This document shows, piece after piece, positions 51,134 to 61,538 of a stretch of 64,000 bases of DNA. Both the position numbers and the translations under genes were made by a program. Every line of letters starts with the position of its first letter. The first letter of the stretch is position 1. Location of the stretch: the NCBI RefSeq assembly GCF_001941945.1, contig NZ_CP015583.1:2239501-2303500 (forward strand), given 5' to 3'. This DNA comes from Roseomonas gilardii (GTDB lineage: Bacteria > Pseudomonadota > Alphaproteobacteria > Acetobacterales > Acetobacteraceae). Under the pieces are notes generated by a model. It worked only from the letters and a program-made list of their open reading frames with translations, was not told where the DNA came from and did not search any database.

Positions 51134-51182
51134 CATGCCCGCCGGGGCATGATCTTCCTTCGCGAGCATGCCGACCGGCATG
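51134..51182. promoter_or_regulatory. Two adjacent CATGCC...GGCATG dyads after the kinase gene
   Basis: CATGCCC (51134-51140) and GGGCATG (51145-51151) with a GCCG loop are followed by TTCCTTC. CATGCCG (51167-51173) and CGGCATG (51176-51182) with an AC loop follow. The centres are 32 bases apart, close to three helix turns. The first could be the kinase-gene terminator; the pair could also be operators for the small gene at 51208. Confidence 0.4.
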
Positions 51183-51207
51183 TGGAACCTCAGCCGTTGG
51201 CCCCAAA

Positions 51208-51489
51208 ATGCCTGATACGGGAATACTGACCGGACTGTTCAGCGGAGCAGCCAGACAAAGGAAGTCTAATTCCGGAGAGCCCGTCTTCCAGCGAGGCTAC
51301 CCGACCCGCGCTCCCTTTCCGGGCGAAGGCAGGGCCGGAGCCGGCGCCCTGCCTTCCCTCGCCTCGGGGGCACCGCTGCCCCTGGCGCCCGGCCGCTGGC
51401 GGGCGCGGGACATCCTGGCCGTTTTCCTGATCGCTCTGGTCAGCCTCGCCATCGCCGACAGCTTCGGCCAGATGGACCTGTTGCGATAG
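51208..51489 (+). CDS. Small hypothetical single-span membrane protein
   Basis: The 93-residue product starts at ATG 51208 ([11 protein letters not shown]). The first 60 residues are Gly/Pro/Arg-rich with no family match; the C-terminus has one hydrophobic segment, [19 protein letters not shown], which can span the membrane, and a short LLR end. The region before the gene is more AT-rich than the surroundings. A start at 51112 would add 32 residues. It is convergent with lolD. Its reality is uncertain, but the clean C-terminal helix supports it. Confidence 0.45.
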   Translation: MPDTGILTGLFSGAARQRKSNSGEPVFQRGYPTRAPFPGEGRAGAGALPSLASGAPLPLAPGRWRARDILAVFLIALVSLAIADSFGQMDLLR

Positions 51490-51513
51490 GACGCCGCGGC
51501 GGCCGAGGCTGGT

Positions 51514-52195
<682 letters not shown>

Positions 52196-52203
<8 letters not shown>

Positions 52204-53449
52204 TGCGCAGCGCCACCACGGGATCGGTCTTCGCCGCCCGCCAGGACGGATAGAGCGTCGCCAGCAGCGACAGGCCGAGGCCCATCAGCACCACCTGCGC
52301 CACCTCGTGCGGGTTCACCACCGCCGGCAGGCGGGTGAGGAAATAGACCTCCGGGCTGAACAGCTCCGTCCCCGTCAGCGCCTGCAAGGCCTCGCGGATG
52401 CGCTCGATATTGGCGCAGAAGACGATGCCGATCAGGAAGCCGATCAGCGTCCCCGCCACGCCCACGCTGGCGCCGCAGAGCAGGAAGATCCGCATGATCG
52501 CGCCGCGCGTGGCCCCCACGGTCCGCAGCACCGCGATGTCCTTGGTCTTGTCCTTCACCAGCATGATCAGCGAGGAAACGATGTTGAAGGCCGCCACGAC
52601 GATGATCAGGGTGAGGATCAGGAACATCACGTTCCGCTCCACCTGCACCGCGTTGAAGAAGGAGGAGTTGGCGCTCTGCCAGTCGAGGATGCGCACGCGG
52701 GTCGGCATCAGCGCGGCGTAGATCTCCCGCGCGATGGTGCCGACACGATCGGGGTTGTCCACGAAGACCTCGATCTGCGAGGCCGCGCCCTGCGTCTGGA
52801 AATAGATCTGCGCCGCCTGGAAGGGCATGAAGACGTAGGAACTGTCGTACTCGTTCATCCCCGCCTCGAACATCGCCACGACCTCGTAGGATCGCAGGCG
52901 CGGCACGGTGCCGATGACGGTGGTGCGCCCCTGTGGCGAGACCAGGGTGATGCGGTCGCCCAGGCGAAGGCCCAACTTCTGCGCCAGACGCGTGCCGACG
53001 ACGATGGTGTCGTCGCCGCCGAAGCGCTCCAGGCTGCCGAGGCGGATATTGCCGGCGATCAGCGGACGGGCGCGCAGGTCCTCCGGCCGGATGCCGCGGG
53101 CGATGCCGCCCGAGGCGCCGCCGGCATCGGAGGTGAAGAGCACCTGCCCCTCCACGATGGGAGTTGCCGTGACCACGCCGGGCACGGCACGCACCTTCGC
53201 GGCGATGTCGTCGAAATCGGGCAGCTTGCCGCCCTCGGCGGAATAGACGCCCATATGGCCGTTCAGCCCGAGGATGCGCCCCAGCAGCTCCTGGCGGAAG
53301 CCGTTCATCACGCTCATCACGATGATCAGCGTCGCCACGCCGAGGGCAATGCCCACCAGCGAGAAGATCGCGATCACCGAGACGAAGCGCTCGCCCTTCC
53401 GCGCCCTCAGGTAGCGGAAGGCGACGGCACGCTCGAAGGCATTGAACAT
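52196..53449 (-). CDS. lolC: Lipoprotein-releasing ABC transporter permease (LolC/LolE family)
   Basis: The 417-residue FtsX-type permease has four membrane helices and a large periplasmic domain between helices 1 and 2. [21 protein letters not shown] at 28-48 and [13 protein letters not shown] are typical of LolC/E, and [25 protein letters not shown] marks the FtsX core. Only one permease gene is present, as in most alphaproteobacteria, so it probably works as a homodimer (LolF type). The ATG overlaps the proS stop (TGATG). Confidence 0.93.
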
Positions 53450-54765
53450 CAGGCGCGGAGCTTGGCCAGTGCGTCCTCGAGCGACAGTTCCTCGCGCTCC
53501 CCGGTCATGCGCCGCTTGATCTCGACCTTGCCGGCCGCCGCGCCGCGCGGGCCGACCACGACCTGCCAGGGATAGCCCATCAGGTCGGCATCGGCGAACT
53601 TCACGCCGGCGCGTTCGGGGCGGTCGTCATAGACCGCATCCTGCGGGAAGGCGGCATAGACCTGCTCGCAGACCGCGTCGCAGGCGGCATCGCCGCTCTT
53701 CAGGTTCAGGATGGCGAGCTTGTAGGGCGCGATGGCATCCGGCCACTTGATGCCGTTCTCGTCGTGGTTAGCCTCGATCGCCGCGGCCACGAGGCGCGAA
53801 ACGCCGATGCCGTAGGAGCCCATCTCCGGATGCACCGGGCTACCTTCCGGCCCCGTCACCTGGAAGCCCATCGCCGCCGAGTACTTGGTGCCGAAATAGA
53901 AGATATGGCCGACCTCGATGCCGCGCGCCGAGACCTGCTCTTCCGCCGCGACGGCGTTCCAGGCGGCCTCGTCATGCATCTCGTCGGTGGCGGCGTAGCG
54001 GCTGGTCCAGAAATCGACATGCGGCGTCAGGTCGCCGTCATAGTCCGGCGCCTGGGCCAGCGGGTCATAGGCCAGCAGGTCGCGGTGCAGGAAGACCTGG
54101 CTCTCGCCGGTCTCCGCCAGGATGATGAACTCGTGGCTCAGGTCGCCGCCGATCGGGCCGGTATCCGCCCGCATCGGGATCGCCTTCAGCCCCATCCGCG
54201 CGAAGGTCCGCAGATAGGAGACGAACATCCGCTGATAGGACTTCCGCGCCGCTTCCGGCGAGATGTCGAAGGAATAGCCGTCCTTCATCAGGAACTCGCG
54301 GCCGCGCATCACGCCGAAGCGGGGGCGCACCTCGTCCCGGAACTTCCACTGGATGTGGTAGAGGTTGCGCGGCAGATCCCGGTAGGACTTGGCGAAGCCC
54401 TTGAAGATGTCGGTGACCATCTCCTCGTTGGTCGGGCCGAACAGCATCTCGCGGTCGTGCCGGTCGCGGAAGCGCAGCATCTCCTTGCCGTAATCGTCGT
54501 AGCGCCCGCTCTCCCGCCACAGATCGGCGGACTGGACCGTGGGCATCAGGATCTCCTGCGATCCGGCCCGGTCCTGCTCCTCGCGCACGATCTGCTCGAT
54601 GTTGCGGAGCACGCGCAGGCCGAGCGGCAGCCAGGCATAGATGCCGGCGCTGGTCTGGCGGATCAGCCCGGCGCGCAGCATCAGGCGGTGCGAGGCGATC
54701 TGCGCCTCGGCGGGCGTTTCCTTCAGCGTGGGCAGGAAGGCGCGGGACAGGCGCAAGGCAATCAT
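53449..54765 (-). CDS. proS: Prolyl-tRNA synthetase, short alphaproteobacterial type
   Basis: The 438-residue enzyme charges tRNA(Pro). Motif 1 region [23 protein letters not shown], motif 2 ([21 protein letters not shown]) and motif 3 ([16 protein letters not shown]) are present. The large editing insertion of the E. coli enzyme (572 residues) is absent, as usual in alphaproteobacteria, so mischarged alanine must be handled in trans. The C-terminal anticodon domain ends SLEDALAKL. The ATG at 54765 was chosen because the family start is here. It overlaps the next gene. A structured segment lies 83 bases upstream. Confidence 0.95.
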   Translation of the reverse strand: MIALRLSRAFLPTLKETPAEAQIASHRLMLRAGLIRQTSAGIYAWLPLGLRVLRNIEQIVREEQDRAGSQEILMPTVQSADLWRESGRYDDYGKEMLRFRDRHDREMLFGPTNEEMVTDIFKGFAKSYRDLPRNLYHIQWKFRDEVRPRFGVMRGREFLMKDGYSFDISPEAARKSYQRMFVSYLRTFARMGLKAIPMRADTGPIGGDLSHEFIILAETGESQVFLHRDLLAYDPLAQAPDYDGDLTPHVDFWTSRYAATDEMHDEAAWNAVAAEEQVSARGIEVGHIFYFGTKYSAAMGFQVTGPEGSPVHPEMGSYGIGVSRLVAAAIEANHDENGIKWPDAIAPYKLAILNLKSGDAACDAVCEQVYAAFPQDAVYDDRPERAGVKFADADLMGYPWQVVVGPRGAAAGKVEIKRRMTGEREELSLEDALAKLRA

Positions 54766-54847
54766 ACTCCCCAGGGACCGCAGCGGAGGCGGATTCAGGC
54801 GGCGCAACCTAGATCGGATCGCGGCGCGGCGAAACGGCCCGGAAAGC

Positions 54848-54884
54848 CACAAAAAGAAAGGGCCGCGCCAGGAGGCACGGCCCA
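54848..54884 (-). terminator. Rho-independent terminator upstream of proS
   Basis: A GC-rich stem (54860-54883, one G-U pair) is followed on the minus strand by TTTCTTTTTG. This is the best intrinsic terminator in the window. It ends about 83 bases before the proS start codon and about 190 bases after the DUF1467 stop. Confidence 0.8.
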
Positions 54885-54945
54885 AAGTTTAGGGAGGAAA
54901 CGCCAGTCACACGGCAGGAAGAGGACCAACCCTCTTCCTGTCCCT
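54848..54945 (-). ncRNA. Candidate small RNA or leader with two CCUCC motifs and intrinsic terminator
   Basis: On the minus strand CAGGAAGAGG pairs with CCTCTTCCTG around a six-base loop (54940-54915). A linker with TTTCCTCCCT (54900-54891) follows. Next comes GGGCCGTG, a CCTCCT-containing loop and a CGCGGCCC stem side (54883-54860), ending in TTTCTTTTTG. Exposed CCUCC matches the Shine-Dalgarno consensus, the mark of several alphaproteobacterial regulatory RNAs such as the CcsR/cuckoo and alpha-r14 types. It could also be a proS attenuator or just the end of the rnj-DUF1467 transcript. Confidence 0.45.
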
Positions 54946-55074
54946 GAATCTGACCGCATCGGTCCGTCTTCGCAACCGCAGAAGAGATATTCCAGGGCAA
55001 AAATTGGGCTCCCATAACCCGGAAAGCCCGCTTTCTTGGCTAACAGTCACGGATTTCACGCAAAATGCACAAAT

Positions 55075-55332
55075 TCAGTGCATCGCCAGCCAGCCGTGGC
55101 GGAAGGAGAGGTAGTCGCTGCGGATCACCACCTCCAGCCCGACCCAGATCACGGCCGAAATGGCCGTGGTCAGGAGGGCCTTCCGCCCGATGCGGGGCGC
55201 CAGCGGCGCGCCCCGCCAGCCACCGGGCGTCGCCTCCGCATCCGTGTCCGGCCTCACCCCGAGCGGCAGGGTGACGAAGAGCACGGTCCACCAGACCAGG
55301 AAGAAGACCACGACACCGGTGACGACGCCCAT
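55075..55332 (-). CDS. DUF1467 family small membrane protein
   Basis: The 85-residue product has two membrane helices, at about 3-25 (VVTGVVVFFLVWWTVLFVTL) and 50-70 (LLTTAISAVIWVGLEVVI), joined by a charged loop with RPDTDAEATPGGW. This is the usual DUF1467 pattern, found across alphaproteobacteria next to rnj. The role is unknown. It follows RNase J with a three-base gap and is probably co-transcribed with it. Confidence 0.88.
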   Translation of the reverse strand: MGVVTGVVVFFLVWWTVLFVTLPLGVRPDTDAEATPGGWRGAPLAPRIGRKALLTTAISAVIWVGLEVVIRSDYLSFRHGWLAMH

Positions 55333-55335
55333 GGC

Positions 55336-56982
55336 TCAGACCCGCAGCAGATGGACATCCACCATCGGCCGCTTGCGCAGCCGGCGGCCGAGCGCCCGGC
55401 GCAGGATGGCTCGGGCGGCCTCACGCAGCGGATCGTCGTCCCGCCGCAGGTTGAGTGGCAACTCCTCCACCGCCCGTGCCAGTTCGGCAGCGATCTGCCC
55501 GGGGGCCGCGTCGAGCTGCTCGAACAGGCCGGGCGCGGAAACCTGCGGCTCCCCTCGCACACGCCCGTCCCGGTCCACGGCCAGGGAGGCGACGATCACC
55601 CCGTTGAACAGCATCCGCCGGCGCGCCGAGAGCACCCCACCCTCCAGCGGCAGGAGCCGGTCGCCATCGATGGCCAAACGCCCCGTGGGGACGGAATCCA
55701 CCACATCCGGCTTGTTGCCCGACAGTTCCAGTACGTCGCCATCCTCGATCAGGATCGGCGTCGCTCCGATGGCGCGGGCCAGCTCGGCATGCTGCTCCAA
55801 ATGACGCCACTCGCCATGCACCGGCACGGAGAAGCGCGGCCGCACCAGCTCGTAGAGGCGCTTCAGCTCCCCCTTCGCCGGATGGCCGGAAACATGGACC
55901 TGCCGCTCGTCGGCCGTCACCACGCGGCAACCGGCGCGGCGGAGCTGGTCCTGCACCCGGGCGATGGCGCGCTCGTTGCCGGGGATCTGGCGGGAGGAAT
56001 AGATCACCGTGTCCCCCTCCCCCAGCGAGATGTTGGGATGGGTGTCGGCGGCGATCTTGGACAGAGCCGAGCGTGGCTCGCCCTGGCTGCCGGTGCAGAC
56101 GATCAGCAATTCCTCGTCCGGCAGGTAGCCCGCCTCGTCCTCGCTCAGAAAGGGCGGCGTGTCCTTCAGGTAGCCGCATTCCCGTGCCGCCGCATCGGCA
56201 TTGCGGAGCGAGCGCCCGAACAGCGCCACCTGCCTGCCATTGGCCCGCGCGGCATGGGCGATGCTCTCCACCCGCGCCACATTGGTGGCGAAGCAGGTCA
56301 CCGCCACCCGGCCGCGCAACTCGCCGATCAGCGCCGTCAGCTCGCGCCGGACATCCGCCTCGCTGCCGGAATAGCCCTCGACCAGCGCATTGGTGCTGTC
56401 GCAGACCATGGCCAGGACGCCCTCGCGCCCCAGCGCCTCGAAGCCCGCCTCGTCGGTGGGCAGGCCCAGCAGCGGGTTCGGGTCCAGCTTCCAGTCGCCG
56501 GTGTGCAGCACCGTGCCATAGGAAGTGCGGATCGAAAGCGCCTGTGCCTCCGGCACCGAATGCGCCACCCGGAGGAAGCGCATGGCGAAGGGGCCCAGTT
56601 CCAGGCTGCCACCCAGGGGAATGGTGTGGAGCTCCGCCTGGTGCAGCAGACCGGCCTCGCCCAGCTTCCGCCGCAGCACCGCCGAGGCGAAGGGGCTGGC
56701 ATAGATCGGGCAGCGAAGCTGTGGCCAGAGCGGTGCCACGGCGCCGAGATGATCCTCATGCGCGTGGGTGATGACCAGCCCGACCAGCTTGTCGCGCCGT
56801 TCCGCCAGCCAGCCGGCATCGGGGACCATGACCTCGGCCTCCGGCGTGTCGGTGCCGCCGAAGCCGATGCCGCAATCCACCGCGAGCAGGGCTCCGTCGC
56901 AGCGGTACACATTCAGGTTCAGGCCGATCTCCCCGGTCCCGCCGAGCGGGATCAGGGCGAGGTCGGAGGTGGGTTCTGTCAT
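55336..56982 (-). CDS. rnj: Ribonuclease J
   Basis: The 548-residue enzyme is a metallo-beta-lactamase-fold 5'-3' exonuclease and endonuclease for RNA processing. HAHEDHLGAV (zinc motif), LHTGDWKLDPNPLLG and CDSTNALVEGYSGSE are intact, and the KGELKRLYELVRPRFSVPVHGEWRHL segment is the beta-CASP region with its His. Alphaproteobacteria use RNase J together with RNase E. It starts at 56982, 23 bases after coaX. Confidence 0.94.
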   Translation of the reverse strand: MTEPTSDLALIPLGGTGEIGLNLNVYRCDGALLAVDCGIGFGGTDTPEAEVMVPDAGWLAERRDKLVGLVITHAHEDHLGAVAPLWPQLRCPIYASPFASAVLRRKLGEAGLLHQAELHTIPLGGSLELGPFAMRFLRVAHSVPEAQALSIRTSYGTVLHTGDWKLDPNPLLGLPTDEAGFEALGREGVLAMVCDSTNALVEGYSGSEADVRRELTALIGELRGRVAVTCFATNVARVESIAHAARANGRQVALFGRSLRNADAAARECGYLKDTPPFLSEDEAGYLPDEELLIVCTGSQGEPRSALSKIAADTHPNISLGEGDTVIYSSRQIPGNERAIARVQDQLRRAGCRVVTADERQVHVSGHPAKGELKRLYELVRPRFSVPVHGEWRHLEQHAELARAIGATPILIEDGDVLELSGNKPDVVDSVPTGRLAIDGDRLLPLEGGVLSARRRMLFNGVIVASLAVDRDGRVRGEPQVSAPGLFEQLDAAPGQIAAELARAVEELPLNLRRDDDPLREAARAILRRALGRRLRKRPMVDVHLLRV

Positions 56983-57005
56983 TCTGTTCTCGTTCTGATA
57001 AGCAT

Positions 57006-57824
57006 CTAATCGGGGTCCGGTTTCAGGGCGTCGGGCAAACTGGTGCGGTGGAAGATGGGCGTGGGGTTACGATCCGCCAACAGCCGCAGCCCCTCCAGGG
57101 TGATATCGGGGTCGGTCTTCTCGATCACGGCCGTGCCCTCGGCAAAGAGCGGCGCCAGCCCGCCAGTGGCCACGACCTTCATCGGTGCGCCGAACTCGGC
57201 GCGGATCCGCTCCACGATCCCCTCGATCAGCCCGACATAGCCCCAGAAGATCCCGGACTGCATGGCCGGCACCGTGTCCCGCCCGATCACCGATTGCGGC
57301 CGGCCGATGCCGATCCGCGGCAGGCGGGCGGCGGCCCGGTGCAGAGCCTCGATCGACAGGCTGATGCCGGGCGCGATCACGCCACCGAGATAGCTGCCCT
57401 TCCCGTCCACGACGTCGAAGGTGGTGGCGGTGCCGAAATCCACCACCACCAGCGGCCCGCGATAGTGGTGATGCGCCGCCAGGGCGTTCAGCAACCGGTC
57501 GGCGCCGACCTCCTTCGGGCGGTCCACCAGGATCTGGAAGCCCCACTCCACCGCGGCCCGGGCCACCAGCGGCTCGCAGGAGAACCATTCCCGCGACAGG
57601 CGGCGCAGGTTGTACAGGGCCGCCGGCACCACCGTACCGATGGCGCAGCGGTCGATGGCGGATGGGTTCAACCCCGCATGGCGGAACAGGGCCAGGAGCC
57701 AGACGGCGTATTCGTCGCTGGTCCGGTCGTCCCGCGTGGCGATGCGCCAGCGGCCGCGCCATTCCTGGCCGTCGTGAACCGCGAAGACGACGTTGGTGTT
57801 GCCTGCGTCGATGGCCAGCAACAT
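57006..57824 (-). CDS. coaX: Type III pantothenate kinase
   Basis: The 272-residue kinase makes 4-phosphopantothenate, the first step to Co[20 protein letters not shown] at 1-19 is the ATP/phosphate loop with the catalytic Asp, [14 protein letters not shown] is the second site, [15 protein letters not shown] the third, and [14 protein letters not shown] closes the active site. The type III form is insensitive to CoA feedback and needs a monovalent cation. It lies between birA and rnj with 15-base and 23-base gaps. Confidence 0.94.
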   Translation of the reverse strand: MLLAIDAGNTNVVFAVHDGQEWRGRWRIATRDDRTSDEYAVWLLALFRHAGLNPSAIDRCAIGTVVPAALYNLRRLSREWFSCEPLVARAAVEWGFQILVDRPKEVGADRLLNALAAHHHYRGPLVVVDFGTATTFDVVDGKGSYLGGVIAPGISLSIEALHRAAARLPRIGIGRPQSVIGRDTVPAMQSGIFWGYVGLIEGIVERIRAEFGAPMKVVATGGLAPLFAEGTAVIEKTDPDITLEGLRLLADRNPTPIFHRTSLPDALKPDPD

Positions 57825-57839
57825 GGATCTCGACCTCCC

Positions 57840-58583
57840 TCAGCCCGCCAGTTCACCCGCGACAATGGTGTGAACGCGTTCCTCCGTCGCTATCAGGAGA
57901 GCCCCGTCCTCGGCCAGCCCCCCGAAACGACCCGTGATCGATCCCTGCGGGCGCCGGACCGTCAGGACGGTGCCGGGCGCCGGCCCGCGCTCCATCCAGG
58001 CGGCCCGGACCGGGGCGAAGCCTTCCGCCGCCCGCCGCGCCCGCCAATGCCCCAGGCAATCCAGCAGCCGCCAAGCGAAGGTTTCCGGCCGGGGTGGCGC
58101 CTCGCAAACATCGGCCAGACATGTCACGGGCCGGTCAGGAAGCTGGGGCGCATAGGAGAGGTTCACCCCGATCCCCAGCACGATCCACGGCATCCCCGTC
58201 TCGTCCAGGCCGGAGTTCAGCAGGATGCCCGCGCATTTCGCGCCGTTCAGCAGCAGATCGTTCGGCCATTTGACGGAAAGCGGAGCACCGCCGGGAAGGA
58301 AGCCCGACATGGCATCCGCCAGGGCCACCGCCGCCAACAGCGAGTACTGCGGCAGTTGCCGCGGCGCCTCGCGCGGCCGCAGCAGAAGCGAGAGATGCAG
58401 GTTGCCCGACAGGGACTGCCAGACGCGGCCATACTGGCCCCGCCCCGCCGTCTGGCGGAGCGCCAGGGCGGCCGCCCCTTCGGGCTCGCCCGAGGCCGCC
58501 AGGGCCAGCAGGTGGTCCTGCGTGCTGGGAAGGCTCTCATGCACCTGGAGCCGCCAGCCGAAGCCGGCGGCCCCGGGTGTCAT
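57840..58583 (-). CDS. birA: Biotin--[acetyl-CoA-carboxylase] ligase
   Basis: The 247-residue ligase attaches biotin to carboxylase carrier domains. The adenylation loop is present as TAGRGQYGRVWQS, and SVKWPNDLLLNGAKCAGILLN carries the K-W-P-N-D motif. GIGVNLSY follows, and a C-terminal SH3-like domain closes the protein. There is no N-terminal DNA-binding domain, so this is a class I enzyme without repressor function. The ATG at 58583 lies eight bases after GGTGAG; a GTG at 58595, overlapping the nuoN stop, is the alternative. Confidence 0.93.
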   Translation of the reverse strand: MTPGAAGFGWRLQVHESLPSTQDHLLALAASGEPEGAAALALRQTAGRGQYGRVWQSLSGNLHLSLLLRPREAPRQLPQYSLLAAVALADAMSGFLPGGAPLSVKWPNDLLLNGAKCAGILLNSGLDETGMPWIVLGIGVNLSYAPQLPDRPVTCLADVCEAPPRPETFAWRLLDCLGHWRARRAAEGFAPVRAAWMERGPAPGTVLTVRRPQGSITGRFGGLAEDGALLIATEERVHTIVAGELAG

Positions 58584-58591
58584 CGGCTCGC

Positions 58592-60022
58592 TCACCCGGC
58601 CAGGGCGGCCACGGCGGCCTGTGCCGCCGCGAGCAGCGGCGCGGCGAAGAAGACCAGCGCCACGTTCAGGATGCCCGCGCCGGCCAGCAGCACCGACACG
58701 CCGGTCGCGCGCGGCTCCAGCGCCTCCGCCGCCTCGTCGAAATACATCACCTTGACGATGCGCAGGTAGTAGTAGGCCGAGACCACCGAGGTCAGCACGC
58801 CGATCACCGCCAGGGTCCAGTACCCCGCCTGCACCGCCGCCAGGAAGACGTAGAGCTTCGAGAAGAAGCCGGCCAACGGCGGGATGCCGGCCATGGAGAA
58901 CATGAAGATCGCCATGGCGAGCGCCATCGCCGGGTCCGTCTTGCCGAGGCCGGCGAGGTCGCTGATCCCCTCCACCGAGCGGCCGTTGCGGCGCATGGAG
59001 ACGAGCACGGCAAAGACGCCGATGTTCATCACCAGGTAGATGGCCAGGTAGAAGAGCAGGCCGCGCACGCCCGTGCCGGTGCCCACCGCCAGGCCCATCA
59101 GCGCGTAGCCGACATGGCCGATGGAGGAATAGGCCATCAGCCGCTTGATGTTGCGCTGACCGATCGCGGCGAGCGAGCCCAGCAGCATGGACAGGATGGA
59201 GACCACCACCATCACCTGCCCCCACTGCGCCACCAGCTCGCCGAAGGGGCCGACCACCACGCGGGTGAGCAGCGCGAGGGCCGCCACCTTCGGCGCCGAG
59301 GCGAAGAAGGCCGTCACCGGGGTCGGCGCGCCCTCGTAGACGTCCGGCGTCCACATGTGGAAGGGCACGGCCGAGATCTTGAAGGCCAGGGCGGCGATCA
59401 CGAAGATCAGGCCGATCACCACCCCCGCCGAGACGCCGCCGGTGCTGCCCATCGCGGCGGCGATGCGGGTGAAGTTCGTGGTGCCGGTGAAGCCGTAGAT
59501 CAGGCTCGCACCATAGAGCAGCAGGCCGGAGGCCAGCGCGCCCAGCACGAAGTACTTCAGCCCCGCCTCCGCCGAGCGGACATTGTCGCGGTCGAAGGCC
59601 GCCACGACGTAGAGCGAGAGCGAGAAGAGCTCCAGCCCCAGATAGAGCATCATCAGGTCGTTGGCCGCGAGCATGATCAGCATGCCCAGCGTCGCGGTCA
59701 GGATCAGGATCGGGAACTCGAAGCGGGCGATGCCCTCCTTCGCGTTCCAGTTCAGCGCCAGGATCATGGTCGCCAGGCTGCCCAGCAGCACCAGCAGCTT
59801 GGTGAAGCGGGCGAAGGCGTCGGAGACGTACTGGCCGAAGAAGCCCGTCCCGTCCGCCTGCCCGAGCACCAGCGCCGCCGTCACCAGCAGGGCGCCGACG
59901 CCGCCCATGGTCACCGCGAAGCTGGTGTCGCGCTTCGGCAGCACGCCGCAGACCAGCAGCACCAGAACCGAGACCGCCAGCACGATCTCCGGCAGCGAGA
60001 GGGTCCAGTTGATCGGGTTCAT
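58592..60022 (-). CDS. nuoN: NADH-quinone oxidoreductase subunit N
   Basis: The 476-residue complex I subunit has 14 membrane helices and belongs to the antiporter-like proton channels. [40 protein letters not shown] with its Lys and the [18 protein letters not shown] segment are conserved. The ATG at 60022 ([15 protein letters not shown]) follows the nuoM stop by four bases. It is the last nuo gene; birA follows directly. Confidence 0.95.
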   Translation of the reverse strand: MNPINWTLSLPEIVLAVSVLVLLVCGVLPKRDTSFAVTMGGVGALLVTAALVLGQADGTGFFGQYVSDAFARFTKLLVLLGSLATMILALNWNAKEGIARFEFPILILTATLGMLIMLAANDLMMLYLGLELFSLSLYVVAAFDRDNVRSAEAGLKYFVLGALASGLLLYGASLIYGFTGTTNFTRIAAAMGSTGGVSAGVVIGLIFVIAALAFKISAVPFHMWTPDVYEGAPTPVTAFFASAPKVAALALLTRVVVGPFGELVAQWGQVMVVVSILSMLLGSLAAIGQRNIKRLMAYSSIGHVGYALMGLAVGTGTGVRGLLFYLAIYLVMNIGVFAVLVSMRRNGRSVEGISDLAGLGKTDPAMALAMAIFMFSMAGIPPLAGFFSKLYVFLAAVQAGYWTLAVIGVLTSVVSAYYYLRIVKVMYFDEAAEALEPRATGVSVLLAGAGILNVALVFFAAPLLAAAQAAVAALAG

Positions 60023-60026
60023 GCTG

Positions 60027-61538
60027 TCACATCCCGGCCAGGCGCGGCAAAGCCAGAGCGGCCTCATGCCGCTCGATCAGCGCCGCCACGCTGGCCTCGA
60101 AGAACTGAAGGAAGGAGGACGGATACACGCCGAGCCAGATCGTCAGCAGGATCAGCGGCGCGAAGGTCACGTATTCGCGCGGGCTCAGGTCCAGGAGCGA
60201 GCGCAGGTCCTCACGCGTGATGCGGCTGAAGATCACCCGGCGGTACAGGTACAGCATGTAGCCCGCACCCAGGATCATGCCGAGTGCACCACCGAAGGCG
60301 GCCCAGGGATTTGCCTTCCAGGCGCCGACCAGCACCAGGAACTCGCCCGGGAAGCCGGCCAGGCCGGGCAGCGCTACCGAGCCCATGGTGAAGAACATGA
60401 AGACCAGCGCATAGGCCGGCATGATCTTCGCCACGCCGCCATAGCGCGCGATCTCCCGCGAATGCACCCGGTCGTAGAGCACGCCGACACAGAGGAAGAG
60501 CGCCCCCGACACCACGCCATGCGAGATCATCTGCAGCAGTGCGCCGGAGATGCCCTGCTGGTTGAAGGTGAAGAGGCCGAGCGTGACGATGCCCATATGC
60601 GCCACGGAGGAATAGGCGATCAGCTTCTTCATGTCTTCCTGCGCCATGGCGACGAGGCTGGTGTAGACCACCGCCACCACCGACAGCACGAAGATCAGCG
60701 GCGCGAAGAACACCGCAGCCTCCGGGAAGAGCGGGATGGAGAAGCGGATGAAGCCATAGGCCCCCATCTTCAGCAGCACGCCCGCCAGGATCACCGAGCC
60801 CGCCGTCGGCGCCTCCACATGCGCGTCCGGCAGCCAGGTGTGCACCGGCCACATCGGCACCTTCACCGCGAAGGCGGCGAAGAAGGCCAGGAACATCCAG
60901 ATCTGCGTCGAGCGCGGTAGGTTCAGCTGCATGATCGCGCCGATGTCGCTGCTGCCGGCATTGTACCAGAGCGCGAGGATGGCGAGCAGCATCAACACCG
61001 AGCCGAGCAGCGTGTAGAGGAAGAGCTTGAAGGCCGCATAGACGCGGCGCGGCCCGCCCCAGACCCCGATGATCAGGAACATCGGGATCAGCACGCCCTC
61101 GAAGAAGACATAGAAGAGGACGATGTCCAGCGAGCTGAACATCCCCACCATCATGGTCTCCAGCAGCAGGAAGGCGACCATGTACTCGCGCACCCGGTTC
61201 TGCACGGACTCCCAGGAGGCCAGAATGCAAAGGGGCGTCAGCACGGTGGAGAGCAGCACGAAGAGGACGGAGATACCGTCCACCCCCATGTGGTAGCCGA
61301 GGCCGAATTCCGGCAGCCAGCGGAGCTGCTCCTCGAACTGGTAGGCCGCCGAGGCGGTGTCGAAGCGAAACCAGAGCAGCAGCGACAGGGCCAGCACGAT
61401 CAGGCTGGTCCAGAGCGCCGTCCAGCGGGCGTTGGAGGCGACGACCGCCTCATCCCCCCGCACGCACATGATGACCGCCGCCCCTGCCAGCGGCAGGAAG
61501 GTCAGCAGGGAAAGGAGGGGGAACCCGGCCGCGTTCAC
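60027..61538 (-). CDS. nuoM: NADH-quinone oxidoreductase subunit M
   Basis: The 503-residue complex I subunit is an antiporter-like proton channel. [38 protein letters not shown] with the key Glu, [20 protein letters not shown] with its Lys, and [14 protein letters not shown] are conserved. The start is GTG at 61538, overlapping the nuoL stop (GTGA); no ATG lies near. Confidence 0.95.
   Translation of the reverse strand: MNAAGFPLLSLLTFLPLAGAAVIMCVRGDEAVVASNARWTALWTSLIVLALSLLLWFRFDTASAAYQFEEQLRWLPEFGLGYHMGVDGISVLFVLLSTVLTPLCILASWESVQNRVREYMVAFLLLETMMVGMFSSLDIVLFYVFFEGVLIPMFLIIGVWGGPRRVYAAFKLFLYTLLGSVLMLLAILALWYNAGSSDIGAIMQLNLPRSTQIWMFLAFFAAFAVKVPMWPVHTWLPDAHVEAPTAGSVILAGVLLKMGAYGFIRFSIPLFPEAAVFFAPLIFVLSVVAVVYTSLVAMAQEDMKKLIAYSSVAHMGIVTLGLFTFNQQGISGALLQMISHGVVSGALFLCVGVLYDRVHSREIARYGGVAKIMPAYALVFMFFTMGSVALPGLAGFPGEFLVLVGAWKANPWAAFGGALGMILGAGYMLYLYRRVIFSRITREDLRSLLDLSPREYVTFAPLILLTIWLGVYPSSFLQFFEASVAALIERHEAALALPRLAGM

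Larger units (their letters stand above)
54766..55074. other. 309-base gap between proS and DUF1467 gene
   Basis: No credible gene was found. The stretch is AT-richer than its surroundings from 54840 to 55070. It holds a hairpin plus U-tract terminator at 54848-54884, a second 10-base hairpin at 54915-54940 and, upstream of these on the minus strand, plain AT-rich sequence that may contain a promoter. Confidence 0.6.

Noticed and set aside
54848-54884. T-box riboswitch for proS
   Set aside because: A terminator sits before an aminoacyl-tRNA synthetase gene, but no T-box sequence or specifier loop is visible and T-boxes are rare outside Firmicutes and a few other groups.
58596-59354. N-terminal extension of birA into nuoN
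   Set aside because: The extended frame runs through nuoN codons and gives Arg/Gly-rich sequence; the ligase fold begins just after 58583.
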